From: Schoenoplectus triqueter
Lineage: Eukaryota; Streptophyta; Magnoliopsida; Poales; Cyperaceae
Assembly (NCBI GenBank): GCA_964058805.1
Contig: CAXKVV010001168.1
Coordinates: 1 to 45,968, forward strand
Length of the DNA: 45,968 nt
Direction: 5' to 3'
Shown: positions 20,242 through 31,677 of the stretch, one piece after another
How positions within the stretch are numbered: position 1 is the first letter of the stretch
Layout of the letters: every line of letters starts with the position of its first letter
Notes under the pieces: model-generated
What the model was told of the DNA's origin: nothing
Database searches by the model: none
Seen by the model: only the letters and a program-made list of their open reading frames with translations
Program-made: the position numbers and the translations under genes

Positions 20242-23200
20242 CATTGAATAGTATTAGTGCTCAAATCTCTGGAATAACACCATTGAATGAAACTAATTTC
20301 TCAACTTGGAAAGAACAAATTGAAATTTGTCTTGGGGTTCTTGAAATTGATCAGGCCTTATGTGTAGACAAACCTGTTGCTTTAACAAATGAAAGCAGTA
20401 CCGATGATAAGGCTAACTTTGCTAAATGGGAGCGTTCTAATCGCATGTCTCTCACGATTATGAAAAGCACTATTACATCTGCAATAAGAGGAGGTATTCT
20501 TGAGAAGGATGCAGAAAGTAATCCTTTCACTGCTAAAGAATATTTAGTTTCTATTGAAGAGCAATTTAAGAGTACTTCTAAGGCTAATGCAAGTGCTCTC
20601 ATAATGAAAATGCTCACTTCCAAGTATAATGGGACAAGCGGTGTACGTGAACATATCATGATGATGAATGATATGGCTGCAAAATTAAAAGGCATGGATA
20701 TGGCAATTTCTGAAGGATTTTTAGTTCATTTCATTATGACTTCTCTTTCTGCACAGTTTGGTCATTTTAAGATCAACTATAATACACAGAAAAAGAAGTA
20801 AAAAATGAGTGAATTAATTGCTATGTGTGTTGAAGAAGAAGAAAGGATTAAGGCTGAAAAACCTGACTTTGCACATGCTGTTACTAATGGTCCAAAATCG
20901 AAGAAAATTAAAGACAATGGTAAAGGTAAAAATAAGGCTGATATGGTTTTTGGTGTTAACAAAGCAAGTACGTCTGGTACAAAACATACTCCTAAGTGTC
21001 ATCATTGTAAGAAACATGGACACATGAGGAAGGATTGTAAGAAGTTTAAAGATTGGCTCGCTAAGAAGGGTAATGATTTTAATTTCATGATTTATGAATC
21101 TCTTTTAGTTGATATTCCCTTAAATACGTGGTGGGTTGACACTGGTGCTTCTGTGCACATTACGAACTCATTGTGGGGATTCCTTTCCGTGAGGATGCTT
21201 CAAAAGGGAGAAAGGAAACTCAAGGTAGCTAATGGATTAGAGGTTGAAGTCGAGGCTGTTGGAACTCTTCGTTTGACGTTGAAGAGTGGCTTTATCCTCG
21301 ATTTGCATGATGTAGTATATATTCCTAGTATGATTAGGAATTTAATTTCTATTTCTAGACTTGATGTGTGTGGTTTTATGTTTCAGTTTGGAAATAATGA
21401 GTTGAGACTATATCATAACTCTAAATATATTGGTTCTGGATTGTTATGTGATCATCTATATAAATTATGTTTGGATTATTTATTTTTTGAATCTTTATTA
21501 TCCTTGAATGTTACTGATGTTAAACGTGGAATTAAGAGAAATCGTGAAGGTGGATATTCTTCAAAATTATGGCATTGTAGGTTGGGTCATATTTCAAGAG
21601 ATAGAATACAACGTCTCATTAAGAATGAAATTCTCCCAACATTAGATTTTTCTGATTTTGATAACTGCATTGAATGTGTTAAAGAAAAGTTTGTCAAAGA
21701 AAATAAGAAATGAGTCATTAGAAGTGGGGGACTATTAGAAATAATTCACACTGATATATGCGGTCCTTTTCCCACTCCGAGTCTTAACGGGCATAAATCA
21801 TTTATCACTTTTATTGATGATTATTCACGTTATGCTTACATATACCTAATTTCTGAAAAATCTGAGGCACTTGATAAATTTAAGATTTTTAAGGCTGAAG
21901 TTGAAAATCAGCATAATCTTAAAATCAAAGTGGTTAGATCAGATAGAGGAGGTGAGTATTATGGTAGACACACCGACTTAGGTCAAAGTCTAGGCCTGTT
22001 TGCTTTGTTTCTTCAAAAAATGGTATTGTACATCAGTTTTCTATGCCAGGAGATCCTCGGTAAAATAGAGTAGCTGAAAGGCGTAATCGTACATTAATGG
22101 ATATGGTACGTAGTATGATATGCAATACTATTTTTCCAGAATGTTTGTGGTCCGAAGCTTTAAAAACAGCCACACATGTACTAAATTGAGTTCCTAGTAA
22201 ATCTGTGCCAACAACACCTTACAAATTGTGGATGGGCAGAAAATCACAATTGGGATACTTACGTGTGTGGGGTTGTCCTGCTGAAGCAAAAATGTATAAT
22301 CCACATATTAAGAAACTGGATTCCAAAACCGTTAGTTGTTATTTCATAAGTTATCCAGAGAGATCCAAAGGTTTTAGATTTTATTATCCTTCGCATACCA
22401 CTAAAATAGTTGAGACTAGACATGCAGTATTTTTTGAAAATTACAACATTAGTGGGAGTAATGAAAAATAAACTGTAAACCTACATGAAGGAGATCGAAT
22501 TTATGTTCCAACTTCAATCTTTACAGAGGTTATATGTGCTTCTCCTTCAGAGAAAAATGATGGTACTAATGTTAATAATGTTCCTAACATTGATGAAGTA
22601 CCTATACTGCCACAAGAACCTTTGCGTAAGTCGCAAAGAGAAAGAAAGTCTGCAATATCTGATGATTATATTATATATCTTACTGAAGAATATTGTGATT
22701 TAGGCCATTGTGATGATTCAGTTTCCTTTAAGCAAGCTATTATGAGCAGAAATTCATCTCAATGGTTAGAAGCCATGAATGACAAGATTAAATCTATGAA
22801 AATTAATGAAGTTTGGGATCTTGTTAAGTTACCTGTTGGAGTTAAACCAAACAGATTCTCAAGGTAACGTTGAAAGATACAAGACCCGATTAGTTGCTAA
22901 AGGATTCACACAACAACAAGGAATACATTATGATAATATTTTTTCACCAGTCTCAAAGAAAGATTCATTACGAATTATTTTAGCTCTTGTAGCTCATTAT
23001 AATTTAGAATTACATCAGATGGACGCAAAAACTGCATTTCTTAATGGTGACTTGCATGAAGAAATTTATATGAAACAACCTAAAGGTTTTATTGTCAAAG
23101 GCAAGGAACATATGGGATGTAGATTGAAACGATCAATTTATGGGTTAAAACAAGCTTCAAGACAGTGGTATCTTAAGTTTAATCAAGTTATAACTGAGTT

Positions 23201-24262
23201 TGGATTTAAAGAAAATACTATTGATCAATGCATATATCTCAAGGTTAGTGGGAGAAAATTTATCATTCTCATTTTATATGTGGATGATATTTTATTAGCA
23301 AATAGTGATTTAGACATGTTGTTCGAGACAAAACGTTTTTTATCAAAGAAATTTGACATGAAAGATCTTGGAGAAGTCTCTTATGTTATAGGCATTGAAA
23401 TATATCGAGATCGGTCTCGTGGGATGTTAGGTTTATCTCAGAAAGCATATATTAAAAAAATACTTAAACGTTACAACATGCAAAATTGCTCTCGAAGTGT
23501 TGCTCCTATTATCAAGGGTGACAAATTCAGCAAGTTTTATGTCCTAAAAATGATTTAGAACGTGCACAAATGAAGAAAATCCCTTATGCTTCGGTAGTAG
23601 GGAGTTTAATGTATGCTCAAGTTTGTACACGTTCTGATATTGCATTTGTCGTTGGAATGCTTGGCCGGTATCAAATAGATCCGGGAATGGACCATTGGAA
23701 AACTGCTAAGAAAGTTTTGCGCTATTTACAAGGAACTAAAAACTATATGCTTACTTTCAGAAAGTTAGAGTTAGACAACTTTGAGGTTATTGGTTATTCA
23801 GATTCTGATTTTTCTGGTTGTGTTGACAGCAATAAATCCACATCAGGTTACATATTCATGCTTACAGGGGGACCAATTTCATGAAAGAGTGCTAAGCAGT
23901 CTATAACAGCATCTTCCACTATGCAAGCAGAATTTGTGACATGTTATGAAGCTACTGGTCAAGCGGTTTGGTTGAAGAATTCCATACCCGGACTTCAAGT
24001 GATAGACAGTATTGCCAGACCACTTACCTTACTTTGTGATAATGAGGCTGCTATTTTCTTCTCTAAAAATAATAAATCAAGCGGTGTTTCTAAATGGATT
24101 GACATCAATTATCTTGTTGTTAGAGACAAAGTCAAAGATGGTACCATTGTCATACAACACATTAATACAAGGGCTATGTTAGCTGATTCTCTAACAAAAG
24201 CGCTACCGCCTACTCTTTACAAAGAGCATGTTGCCGGCATGGGTTTGGTAAATGAATTCTGA
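20242..24262 (+). pseudogene. Decayed copia gag-pol
   Basis: Domains in order: UBN2-type gag (20242-20801); CCHC zinc knuckle CX2CX4HX4C (20998-21039); aspartic protease DTGAS (from 21138); GAG-pre-integrase with LWHCRLGH; integrase core with HTDICGPF and RSDRGGEY; reverse transcriptase with YVDD at 23277-23288; RNase H with WIDINYLVVRDKV, ending at about 24262. Lesions seen: in-frame stops at 20799-20801, 21711-21713, near 22064 and 22188, and 23882-23884; a frameshift near 21980; a frameshift with apparent loss of about a dozen codons near 22855, just before the ERYKTRLVAKGF region; and a frameshift near 23540. Several stops look like single transitions. Confidence 0.92.
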
Positions 24263-24594
24263 TGTTGTTGTTGTAGTGAACAATATTAATAGTTTATGTA
24301 TTGAAGATTCGTTTATGTATATTGACTTTGAATTTATAATATTTACTTATTTATTATGTTGCGCATTATTATTATTCTTTTAAGCAAATTTTACTTATGG
24401 GGATCAAATAAATTGAATTAACCTTTGTTGGAAAGAACATTATTTCTATAATTAATGGGGATCAAATAACAATAACAGTTATTCTGATTACATTAGTTTG
24501 GTTTGATGTTTCTAGCTGAACATGGTTTAAGTTAATGATATTATATTGGCCAATTTTGAACATGTGCTTCATTATAATGTTTAAAGTTTAGGCC

Positions 24595-24605
24595 AAGTGG
24601 GAGAA
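24595..24605 (+). promoter_or_regulatory. Polypurine tract of copia element
   Basis: AAGTGGGAGAA directly abuts the 3' LTR; this is the plus-strand priming site. Confidence 0.85.
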
Positions 24606-25118
24606 TGTTAGAATATTTAATTTTCTAATATTTAATGTGTGACCTACTCCTAATAATTATGAGCCAAGTTTATTTACGAATAATTAATTAATGGGTGCAT
24701 CTAAAAAGTGCATCTGGAGGGTGTATCTGAAGAATGCATCTACGTACATCTGTATTTTTGATGAAAAAATTCAGTTGTCCAAATTCGCTGTACATGATCC
24801 CAGAAGTTGCCTCAGTGTTTATATAATACTCAGTTCTGTTCATTTGGTCATATTGAATTATCTTAATATCTCCCTAATTCGTCCATTAAGAAAAGAACAG
24901 AAAATAGAGGCTGAGTGGAAAAACGCCATAATTTGCCATCATCAGGACTGAGGAAAATTTCTGAATATCAGTATTCTTGCATCGCTTCCGCTTAAAGATG
25001 TCTGCAATTCAGAATTGTAAGTTTTCCAATTATTATCTATTATTTTATATGAATTACGTTATTTTATGGACTGTGATTTTTAACAAAATATATTACGAAT
25101 AAATCATAATTTCTATCA
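24606..25118 (+). repeat. 3' LTR of copia element
   Basis: 513 bp, about 95% identical to the 5' LTR by eye. The corresponding ATG is also present here, followed by the same GTAAGT. Confidence 0.93.
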
Positions 25119-25123
25119 AAATG

Positions 25124-26381
25124 TACAACAATAATTTAACAAAATTGCAAAGCAACTTAGTAAGAAAAGACCTCCTGAATGTTTTCACCCTTTGTTCCAA
25201 GTTATGGTGTCTTTTTGCTCTCTGAAATTTTGTGCCTCTACTACAATTTTTTAAGCTTAAGTAAACTGAATGTGTGATCAATAACGAATTTTGCACTTAC
25301 CGCTACTTTAATTTTCCAATTAACAACTGAGGTACTAAGTTCGTTCTATTAACATCCACTAATATATTTTTGTGACCAAATGCATTTGATAACAAAGGCC
25401 GAGTTAATCTAACCTGAAAGGACTAATGCTCAAACAAAATTCTAAAATGTGGTTAACATAGAGGAGATATAAACCAATTCGAACAGTCAATTACAAAAAT
25501 GCAGTATCAAAAAGCTTCAAGAAAAAAATAACCATAGGAAAATATCCGAACAAAAGGAAGAGCCAAAATTTTAAAACTAGGGGAGAACAAAGTTCACATT
25601 TACTTCTTTACTCACAGTAGAGCAGTAGACCTCAACCTCAATTTGAGAGAGAGAGAGAGAGTACCGTTTCAATATACGAGAGATGCGAACGAAAGTTGGA
25701 AGCAGGGGCGGGGTGCAGTATTTTAGTTCAGAGATAATTATACTGTAATAACTTATTAAGTTTAAAATTATTAATTAATTTAAAATTATTAATTAATTCG
25801 GTACTAAATAAAAAAATTAATAATTTAACATATATTATTATCTAATAAAAAAATATTAAAATAATATTTTTTACATATTAAAAATAATAACAAAATAAAA
25901 CTCAAAATAATACATAATCATATTGATGAAGAAAAATTTTCACTACGAAATTTTATATTTCGAAATATTTGCATAACTATTTCATTATGTATGATATTAA
26001 ATATTTAAAATCATATTATCGAAAATATTTACTATTTTTTCAAAATCCAGTGGGAAGACGGGGAGGAGAAAAACGAAGGGAGGCGGAGAGCAGAGTGCAA
26101 TGGATAAAAATAATGAGGAGAAACTTGTCAGTACTTTTTAGTACGGTCACGAACAAAAGAATGCTTATTGCAATATAACATACAACACTTGCACAGGAAT
26201 GCTTATGGCTTATAACATACAACTCACTATTGCAACAAAGAGAGGAAGAAAGTCACGGAAGGGACAACAAATAATGCAATATAACATTCTAGAAACAGAA
26301 AAAAAGAAGAAGAACAAATATCACTTTGTGCTAAAAGAATTTCATACACAAATTTGAGCACTCAAAAGTGCAGTTTCTGAC
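25124..26381. other. Intergenic region right of copia element
   Basis: No coding gene seen. Contains a GA microsatellite near 25648-25662, a relative of the 5.9-kb hAT-like element, and a short imperfect duplication at about 26160-26240 (AATGCTTATTGCAATATAAC and a diverged copy). Confidence 0.5.
25702..26040 (+). mobile_element. Truncated relative of the 5887-6324 element
   Basis: Starts GCAGGGGCGGGGTGCAG. The AT-rich interior matches 5930-6190, including ATCTAATAAAAAAATATTAA. No right terminus was found. Confidence 0.5.
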
Positions 26382-29300
26382 TCAACCTGCCACCTGGAAA
26401 TCCCCAAAATCATCTGCAGTGGTATCCTGACTACTGTTCTCTCCTGTTGAGTGGGGACTCGTGTTAATACAATCTCGGGGGGAATGTAGCGACAAGCTCT
26501 GAGAAGATGGGGGTGGAGGGGGCAACTTAAGGGACAAAGTGGAGCTTTCTTTCACACCCGATGCTTTATTATCAGTCAATGAAAGTTCGCTCAAGTCTTG
26601 TTCAAAAAATGCTGATTTGGCCCGTTTTCCTCCCTCTTTCTGCACAAAGATTAATTATGTCAAGTATTATATTTATAAATAAAGTTTTAGTATAGTACCA
26701 GTCAGGTAAATGACAGTGCAAACCTCAATTGAGCAATAACATCAAAAACCCTTTATTAATCAATAATGCAATTATGCCTCAATTTGACTTAGTTGGCACA
26801 GCTCGACCCATGTTTGACCAAATAACATACCAAGCCACAATAAAAGAGACAACAGGACAAGAACACAGCCAATTTAGTACCAGCATTCACTTTTGTACCA
26901 GTACCACACTAGATTTTCACTGCATGTTGTTTGGACAAGCAAGAAATCAGGTACTGCCTTCCTTTTTGGTATACAATTAAAACTAAAAAATGCTCCTGCA
27001 AGATTTCATAAATTGATCATTTCCAAGTCACAGTAAAAAGGAGAAACACATTTTTACATTTTTTAGCCGTAGAACTATGGTTTCGCCTTCTTTGAGACTG
27101 TAATCAACAGATAATGTGTTTTGATATTGTTGCTCCATCTCTTCAGCAGTTTTCTTTTTATCCAAGTACCTTGTTTGAAGTGAAGGAAATAAAATACAGC
27201 GTTAAAATAAAAGGGAAAAAAAGAAGAGATTCACTGATTCTTTACTATGTAAATAGTTGGTGATCTGAAGATAACCTAGACCTGGATCAGATTAAGATCT
27301 CAACCATATTCGAGGTCACCAAGAAGTCAGCAGGTAAATGCATAATGATTGAACACACATGAAAAGGGATTATATTAAGATCCCTCGCACTTTCATATTG
27401 GAACTCAATTTGTCAGACTTGCTACAACAAAGTAACTTTGTGCCTTCCCAAGATTAGAAACAAGCAAAATGACACTAAGATAACACAAAAATTAAATAAA
27501 AACTTACTTCATGTGGTCATGAAGAGCAGCTTGGAAGTCATAAGCTTGAGGCCTTTCACGAAAACCAATACCAATAAAAGCATGCCTCTGACGGCTATCT
27601 GTAACTCATTATTTTAATATTCTTAATATCTTATTTGTTTTGTGAAATCTAATCAATATACTTATATATTCATTTTTTTCTGAAGTAAAAGAGATGACAA
27701 TAGAGGCAAGTAACAAACGGAGATCTCATCCTTTCTTCATGGGAAAACATTAGATTTTGTTCTTAATTGAAAAGTGGGAATGAAGTGTAAAATAAAATTT
27801 TGAGATAGTTGATTACCTATGTTTTCTTCAATCCGCAAGACCAAAATATCTGAAAGACAAAACAAATACAAAATTTAACCAAAAAGATAAACTAAAATTC
27901 ATGCAAAAAAGCATAAAACTGGTACCATGTTACTTGACCAGTAAAGTCTAACATAGAATGTTACCAAAAGGGGGTACAAACCTGCTACTATCTATGACGG
28001 GTTCAACTGGATGTGGTTCACCTTCTCTGAGAAATGCTCTAGCATACAACTCTCCTGGAAAATATATATATATATACATTTATACTGTATAAAGGTTCTC
28101 CTTTTTTTCCCTTTTGATTCCTTTTCCTTCTTTTTGAAAAAGAAAGGGGCTATCATAGCCCAAAAAGAAGACACAAGAGATATAACCTATAAGCCTCTAT
28201 TTCTTGTGAACCCAAATTTATGAATTTAAAAGTATATCAAACCCAATTGGGCTTCATTTCTAGTTACTCCAACCTGTTGGGACTAAAAAGTTTTTGTTGT
28301 TTCTGTTGTTGTATCACAACCCCTCTTTTTCTGTAATTTATGAGTTTGAAAGAATGAGGAAGTAACTTGGCCATTGTAGAATGAGAAATGAGTTTTTCAG
28401 AAAGTTATTTGAAGTAGAATTATATAAATTTCCTGAGCTATCCTTTATGAGATTTCGTAGGAGAAAGCCGTGAGCAAAGAAATGAGAGCTCTGGTAATTT
28501 TTTGAACAGAAGGAGAAAGTGAAAATAAATAACATGGGCCACAATTTTTCAATGTCTGAAGAGATATTAATTTCTTCAATAAGACCCCGCATTGACCTAC
28601 TTCTTTCACCTACTTCTTTCACAGAGTAGTGCAAGAGATAATAAGCATCAAAGGGAACATGACAGCAAAGGCATTTGAGATTTTTCTTTCTTTTTTCCTT
28701 TTGAAACAGTCAGGTATATTGATTTGGCTCGGATGCTCTATTAAATGATAACATACCAGGTATTGGTACAAACAGTTATTTTTCTCTTTAAAATATAAGG
28801 TATATAGATACAGCTAAAATGCTTTATTAAGGGTACAAACATTTTTTAGCTCACTCCTCTCAGAATACCTCAATGGAATGGTGTCTCCGAGAGGAGGAAT
28901 AAGACTTTATTGGACATGATTCATTTCTTTTGAAACAATAAGATACACTGATACAGCACAAGTGCTCTATTAAGGGTATTACTTCTACCATACCAGCTTG
29001 ATACAAACCTGCTTTGTTATCTTCAAGACGAATAATGCATTCTTCTCCCTTGCTTATGACTTTAAGAATGCCTTCCCAAACCCACTTGTTGACATCCCAT
29101 TCATCAGCTCTGAGATTGTTAAAATTTAGTTAGCATGTTAATATTTTACATGTGTAACCCTTCATATCCTCGCAAGTATCAAAAAAATCAATTAACGCTC
29201 AAATGTTGCATTTCCTGAAAGTTGGATTATAAAAGGACCTCTATAGTTGGTCAAATTACCCATCCCTAATCCCTGGATTTGTTTTGTTTTAAATTGATTT

Positions 29301-29666
29301 ATTAGTTCTTATCAAACAATTGAGGATAAATCCAGGCAAATTTGGGACAATTGAAGAGAACTGAAGTTTGTTTATATAACTGAAGATGGACAGAAGTTCA
29401 ATAGTTTCAATTGAGGTATTGCAAAAATCAACTAAGGTACCTGTAAGAGGCTGCAGTCTTTCTTGGAGGTATCTACACGCAAAAGATCATATCGTTAAAC
29501 CCCTAACGAATTCAATCTACCAGTAATCAATTGAAGTGGGTACCGGAAGTGTACCAAGTAAACATAGCACTCGGATACTTGGAAGAGAACAAGCTCCAAT
29601 GCCTCGCTCTCCTCGTTCTCCCCTTCAACTAACTGCCTTCACATTCTCTTCTTTTTCTTTTTCCAT
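26382..29666 (-). CDS. NECAP-like endocytic adaptor (DUF1681), apparently frameshifted
   Basis: NECAP proteins bind AP-complex ear domains and act in clathrin-mediated endocytosis. Eight exons on the minus strand: 29666-29555, 29472-29441, 29109-29009, 28054-27982, 27849-27817, 27598-27508, 27169-27058 and 26639-26382. Family landmarks: LVLFQVSECYVYL, IPPRKTAASYR, ADEWDVNKWVWEG, ECIIRLED, LYARAFLREGEPHPVEPVI, HAFIGIGFRERPQAYDF, ALHDHMKYLDKKKTAEEMEQ, a proline-rich tail and a C-terminal DDFGDFQ. Summed exon length is 812, two bases too many. One extra base lies between ATG 29666 and the conserved region: the ATG frame ends at TGA, and no other in-frame ATG exists. One extra base lies in exon 5 (ATATTTTGGTC, where one G fewer would keep frame). 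It is either a recent pseudogene or sequence error; everything else is conserved. Confidence 0.8.
28248..28312 (+). repeat. SINE/RTE-type 3' tail with TTG repeats
   Basis: GGGCTTCATTTCTAGTTACT, then a hairpin-like CCAACCTGTTGGGACT and TTTTTGTTG repeats, inside a NECAP intron and antisense to the gene. Same family as 36284-36519. Confidence 0.5.
28700..28985. repeat. Three imperfect spaced copies of a short repeat
   Basis: Related units (AGGTATATTGATTTGGCTC; AGGTATATAGATACAGCTA; AGATACACTGATACAGCAC), each followed by a TGCTYTATTAA-type stretch, occur about every 100-140 bp in the large NECAP intron. Confidence 0.5.
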
Positions 29667-29957
29667 TTGGAAACGAGAATAAACAACTTGTCGATTTAGA
29701 ATTAATTGGTTGTACAATTAGCTGACCAAAGAACGGAAATTCGAAAAAGGAAAGAGAGAGACTGGATCGAGAGGTGCGTGCGATGTCTGTTATTCGACGG
29801 GTTGAAAAAGATAACTGTGTAGAACAAGGGAACTGGTGTGAAAGCGAGAGAAGTCAGCAGTGTGCCAGTGTCGGTTAGAGTTACCAGAATCCGGAGGTAC
29901 AGGGTCTGGGGCCTGGAAGAGATAAATAATATTTCACAAAAAGTAAAATAAAAAACG

Positions 29958-29964
29958 AAAAAAA
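29958..29964 (-). terminator. Pol III terminator
   Basis: Seven T residues on the minus strand just after the tRNA-Gly 3' end. Confidence 0.85.
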
Positions 29965-29965
29965 T

Positions 29966-30036
29966 TGCACCAGCCGGGAATCGAACCCGGGTCTGTACCG
30001 TGGCAGGGTACTATTCTACCACTAGACCACTGGTGC
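29966..30036 (-). tRNA. tRNA-Gly (anticodon GCC)
   Basis: 71-nt intronless cloverleaf. Acceptor stem GCACCAG pairs with CTGGTGC, with discriminator A at 29966. Box A TGGTCTAGTGG and box B GGTTCGATTCC are canonical. The anticodon stem GTACC/GGTAC encloses loop CTGCCAC, with anticodon GCC at 30004-30002. It reads Gly codons GGC and GGU. It lies about 300 bp upstream of the NECAP-like gene on the same strand. Confidence 0.97.
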
Positions 30037-30501
30037 TTATATAAATTCTTCACGTAATTTCTATCCTCAATTTCATTTCTTTTAGCAAGTTAATTTCTAA
30101 TCTCTCACCTAATTTCTTCGAAATATACTTTTATAGTGCACAAGAAGTCGGTTTTTATTTGCTAAGGTCAGTTGCGAAAATAATTTATTCATCTTAGTTA
30201 GATTCCCATTTACTTAATATTGTTAATTCTATGAAAACTTTAAAAGTTAAACAAGGTCACGTAGAAATAACTGTTGTTATAAGCTTATTGCGAACTGCTA
30301 TATCCGCGATAGTTTTTATTGAGACAATCTAGACATTGTCATTAGGTTTAGGGGGCAAAAATCTAATTTTCTTTGAAGGGATAAATTTAAAAAAAAAATT
30401 AGTATAAACATATTTTTTTAATTTTTTTTGAAAACATATATAATTGAAGGTGTACTTTTGGGGAAAAAAACCGGCTAAGAAAGACGACGCTCCTCCTCCC
30501 C
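30037..30501. other. AT-rich intergenic sequence
   Basis: No gene, repeat family or motif recognised. Confidence 0.4.
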
Positions 30502-30669
30502 GGACCCGGATCCACTGTCGCGCGGTACGGTGCGGCGCAGCACGTGGTCCGTTCGATCGCTTCGAGATTCAAGTTAATACTTTAAGATTCGAGTTAGCAC
30601 GAATCTCGAAGTGATCGAACGGACTACGTGTTGTGCCGTACTGTACCGTACAACAGCAGATCTGGCTCC
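30502..30669. other. GC-rich long hairpin (168 nt)
   Basis: Arms 30502-30570 and 30601-30669 are inverted complements around a 30-nt loop. The innermost part (GTCCGTTCGATC then CTTCGAGATTC) pairs with a single G-U. All six differences in the inner 47 bp become G-U pairs in a plus-strand transcript. The arms are strikingly GC-rich for this window. It could be a non-coding RNA or miRNA-type precursor, or a fold-back transposon. Confidence 0.55.
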
Positions 30670-31045
30670 CCTCCTCCCCTCCCTCCACAATATGGCTCCG
30701 CCCCTGAAGACAATGAAACCTCTCTAAGACACAGCAATAACGCAATTTAGAATCTTAAAAATATTATTATATACAACTTGCACATAAAAAAATGATAAAA
30801 TGGGATGAATGTTGAGATGTGTGCTTTTAATATTTATAGTTCAAAGTACTCATTAGTCAGTTTACAAATGTACAAATCTACTGTTGTATTAGGGATCGAT
30901 CTAGAGATGTCGATAAATTTAGTACTAGATTTCTCACTATTCAATTATCTTCAAAACCAACTTTAGAAGGGAGAATATTAATATAGATCCAAAATTACTA
31001 ACTCTAAAGAAAAGTAAATAAATAAAATAACAAAATAAAAAATCA

Positions 31046-31368
31046 TGTGTGAATTTATGCTACATTGTAATATACGGATATATCCATACATTGCATTAAT
31101 ATCTCAAAATTTAAGTGAAAAATGACCGAACCAAACCTCTCATCATTATATCCATCGTCAAACTCTTCTTCCTCACCAAAAAAATATTTTATTATTTTTT
31201 CGGATGAAAAGAAAATCACTATTATTGCACGATCCAAAATCATTAAATCAAATAAATTTCTAGAGATAATAATGAGTGGTTCATACCGGTTATTTGACAT
31301 CTAAAATTTAAAATTTTAACACAATACACAAATACATCCATATATTACAATACACCATAACCTCACCC
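31046..31368. mobile_element. Palindromic MITE, copy 5
   Basis: Left arm has CTACATTGTAATATACGGAT; the right arm on the other strand has GGTGTATTGTAATATATGGA. The core (TATTTTTTCGGATGAAAAGA and complement) matches copy 1 at 9827, which also carries the CATTGTAATGTACG subterminal motif. Confidence 0.55.
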
Positions 31369-31677
31369 AAAAATTATACTAAAAATGTGTTTTTATGGGT
31401 TCATATATAAGTCCATTAAATGTAATTGTCCTGATATATTATTTAGCTTAGTATTTTTTTTAGGGTTTCTAATCTAACTGTGACACGAAGTCCTAGATTA
31501 TCCCTAATCGGGTCTTAGGTAAAGTAAAATTATAATTAAAAAGCAAATATTTGTTATATGATTTTTACGCCAAGAGAACTAAGTCTCAGTCTTCCATGGA
31601 GGCAGAGAGACGATACAAACATAAATCGACAAAAGAGATAGAGAATGAGAAAAAAGAGAAAAAAAGGAAATGCATGA

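Larger units (their letters stand above)
18770..25118 (+). mobile_element. Ty1/copia LTR retrotransposon, complete but inactivated
   Basis: About 6.35 kb with two LTRs of about 512 bp starting TGTTAGAATA and ending TTCTATCA. A perfect AAATG duplication flanks it at 18765-18769 and 25119-25123. PBS and polypurine tract are present. Domain order protease-integrase-RT-RNase H places it in Copia. By eye the LTRs differ at roughly 25-27 positions (about 5%), mostly transitions, suggesting an insertion a few million years old. Several stops and frameshifts make it non-autonomous today. Confidence 0.95.

Noticed and set aside
20351..21027. Minus-strand and shifted-frame open frames over gag
   Set aside because: Shadows of the gag reading frame.
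27982..28054. Use of a GC splice donor to rescue the NECAP-like frame at exon 4
   Set aside because: It would restore phase but destroy the conserved SSRYF segment, so an extra base in exon 5 is the simpler reading.
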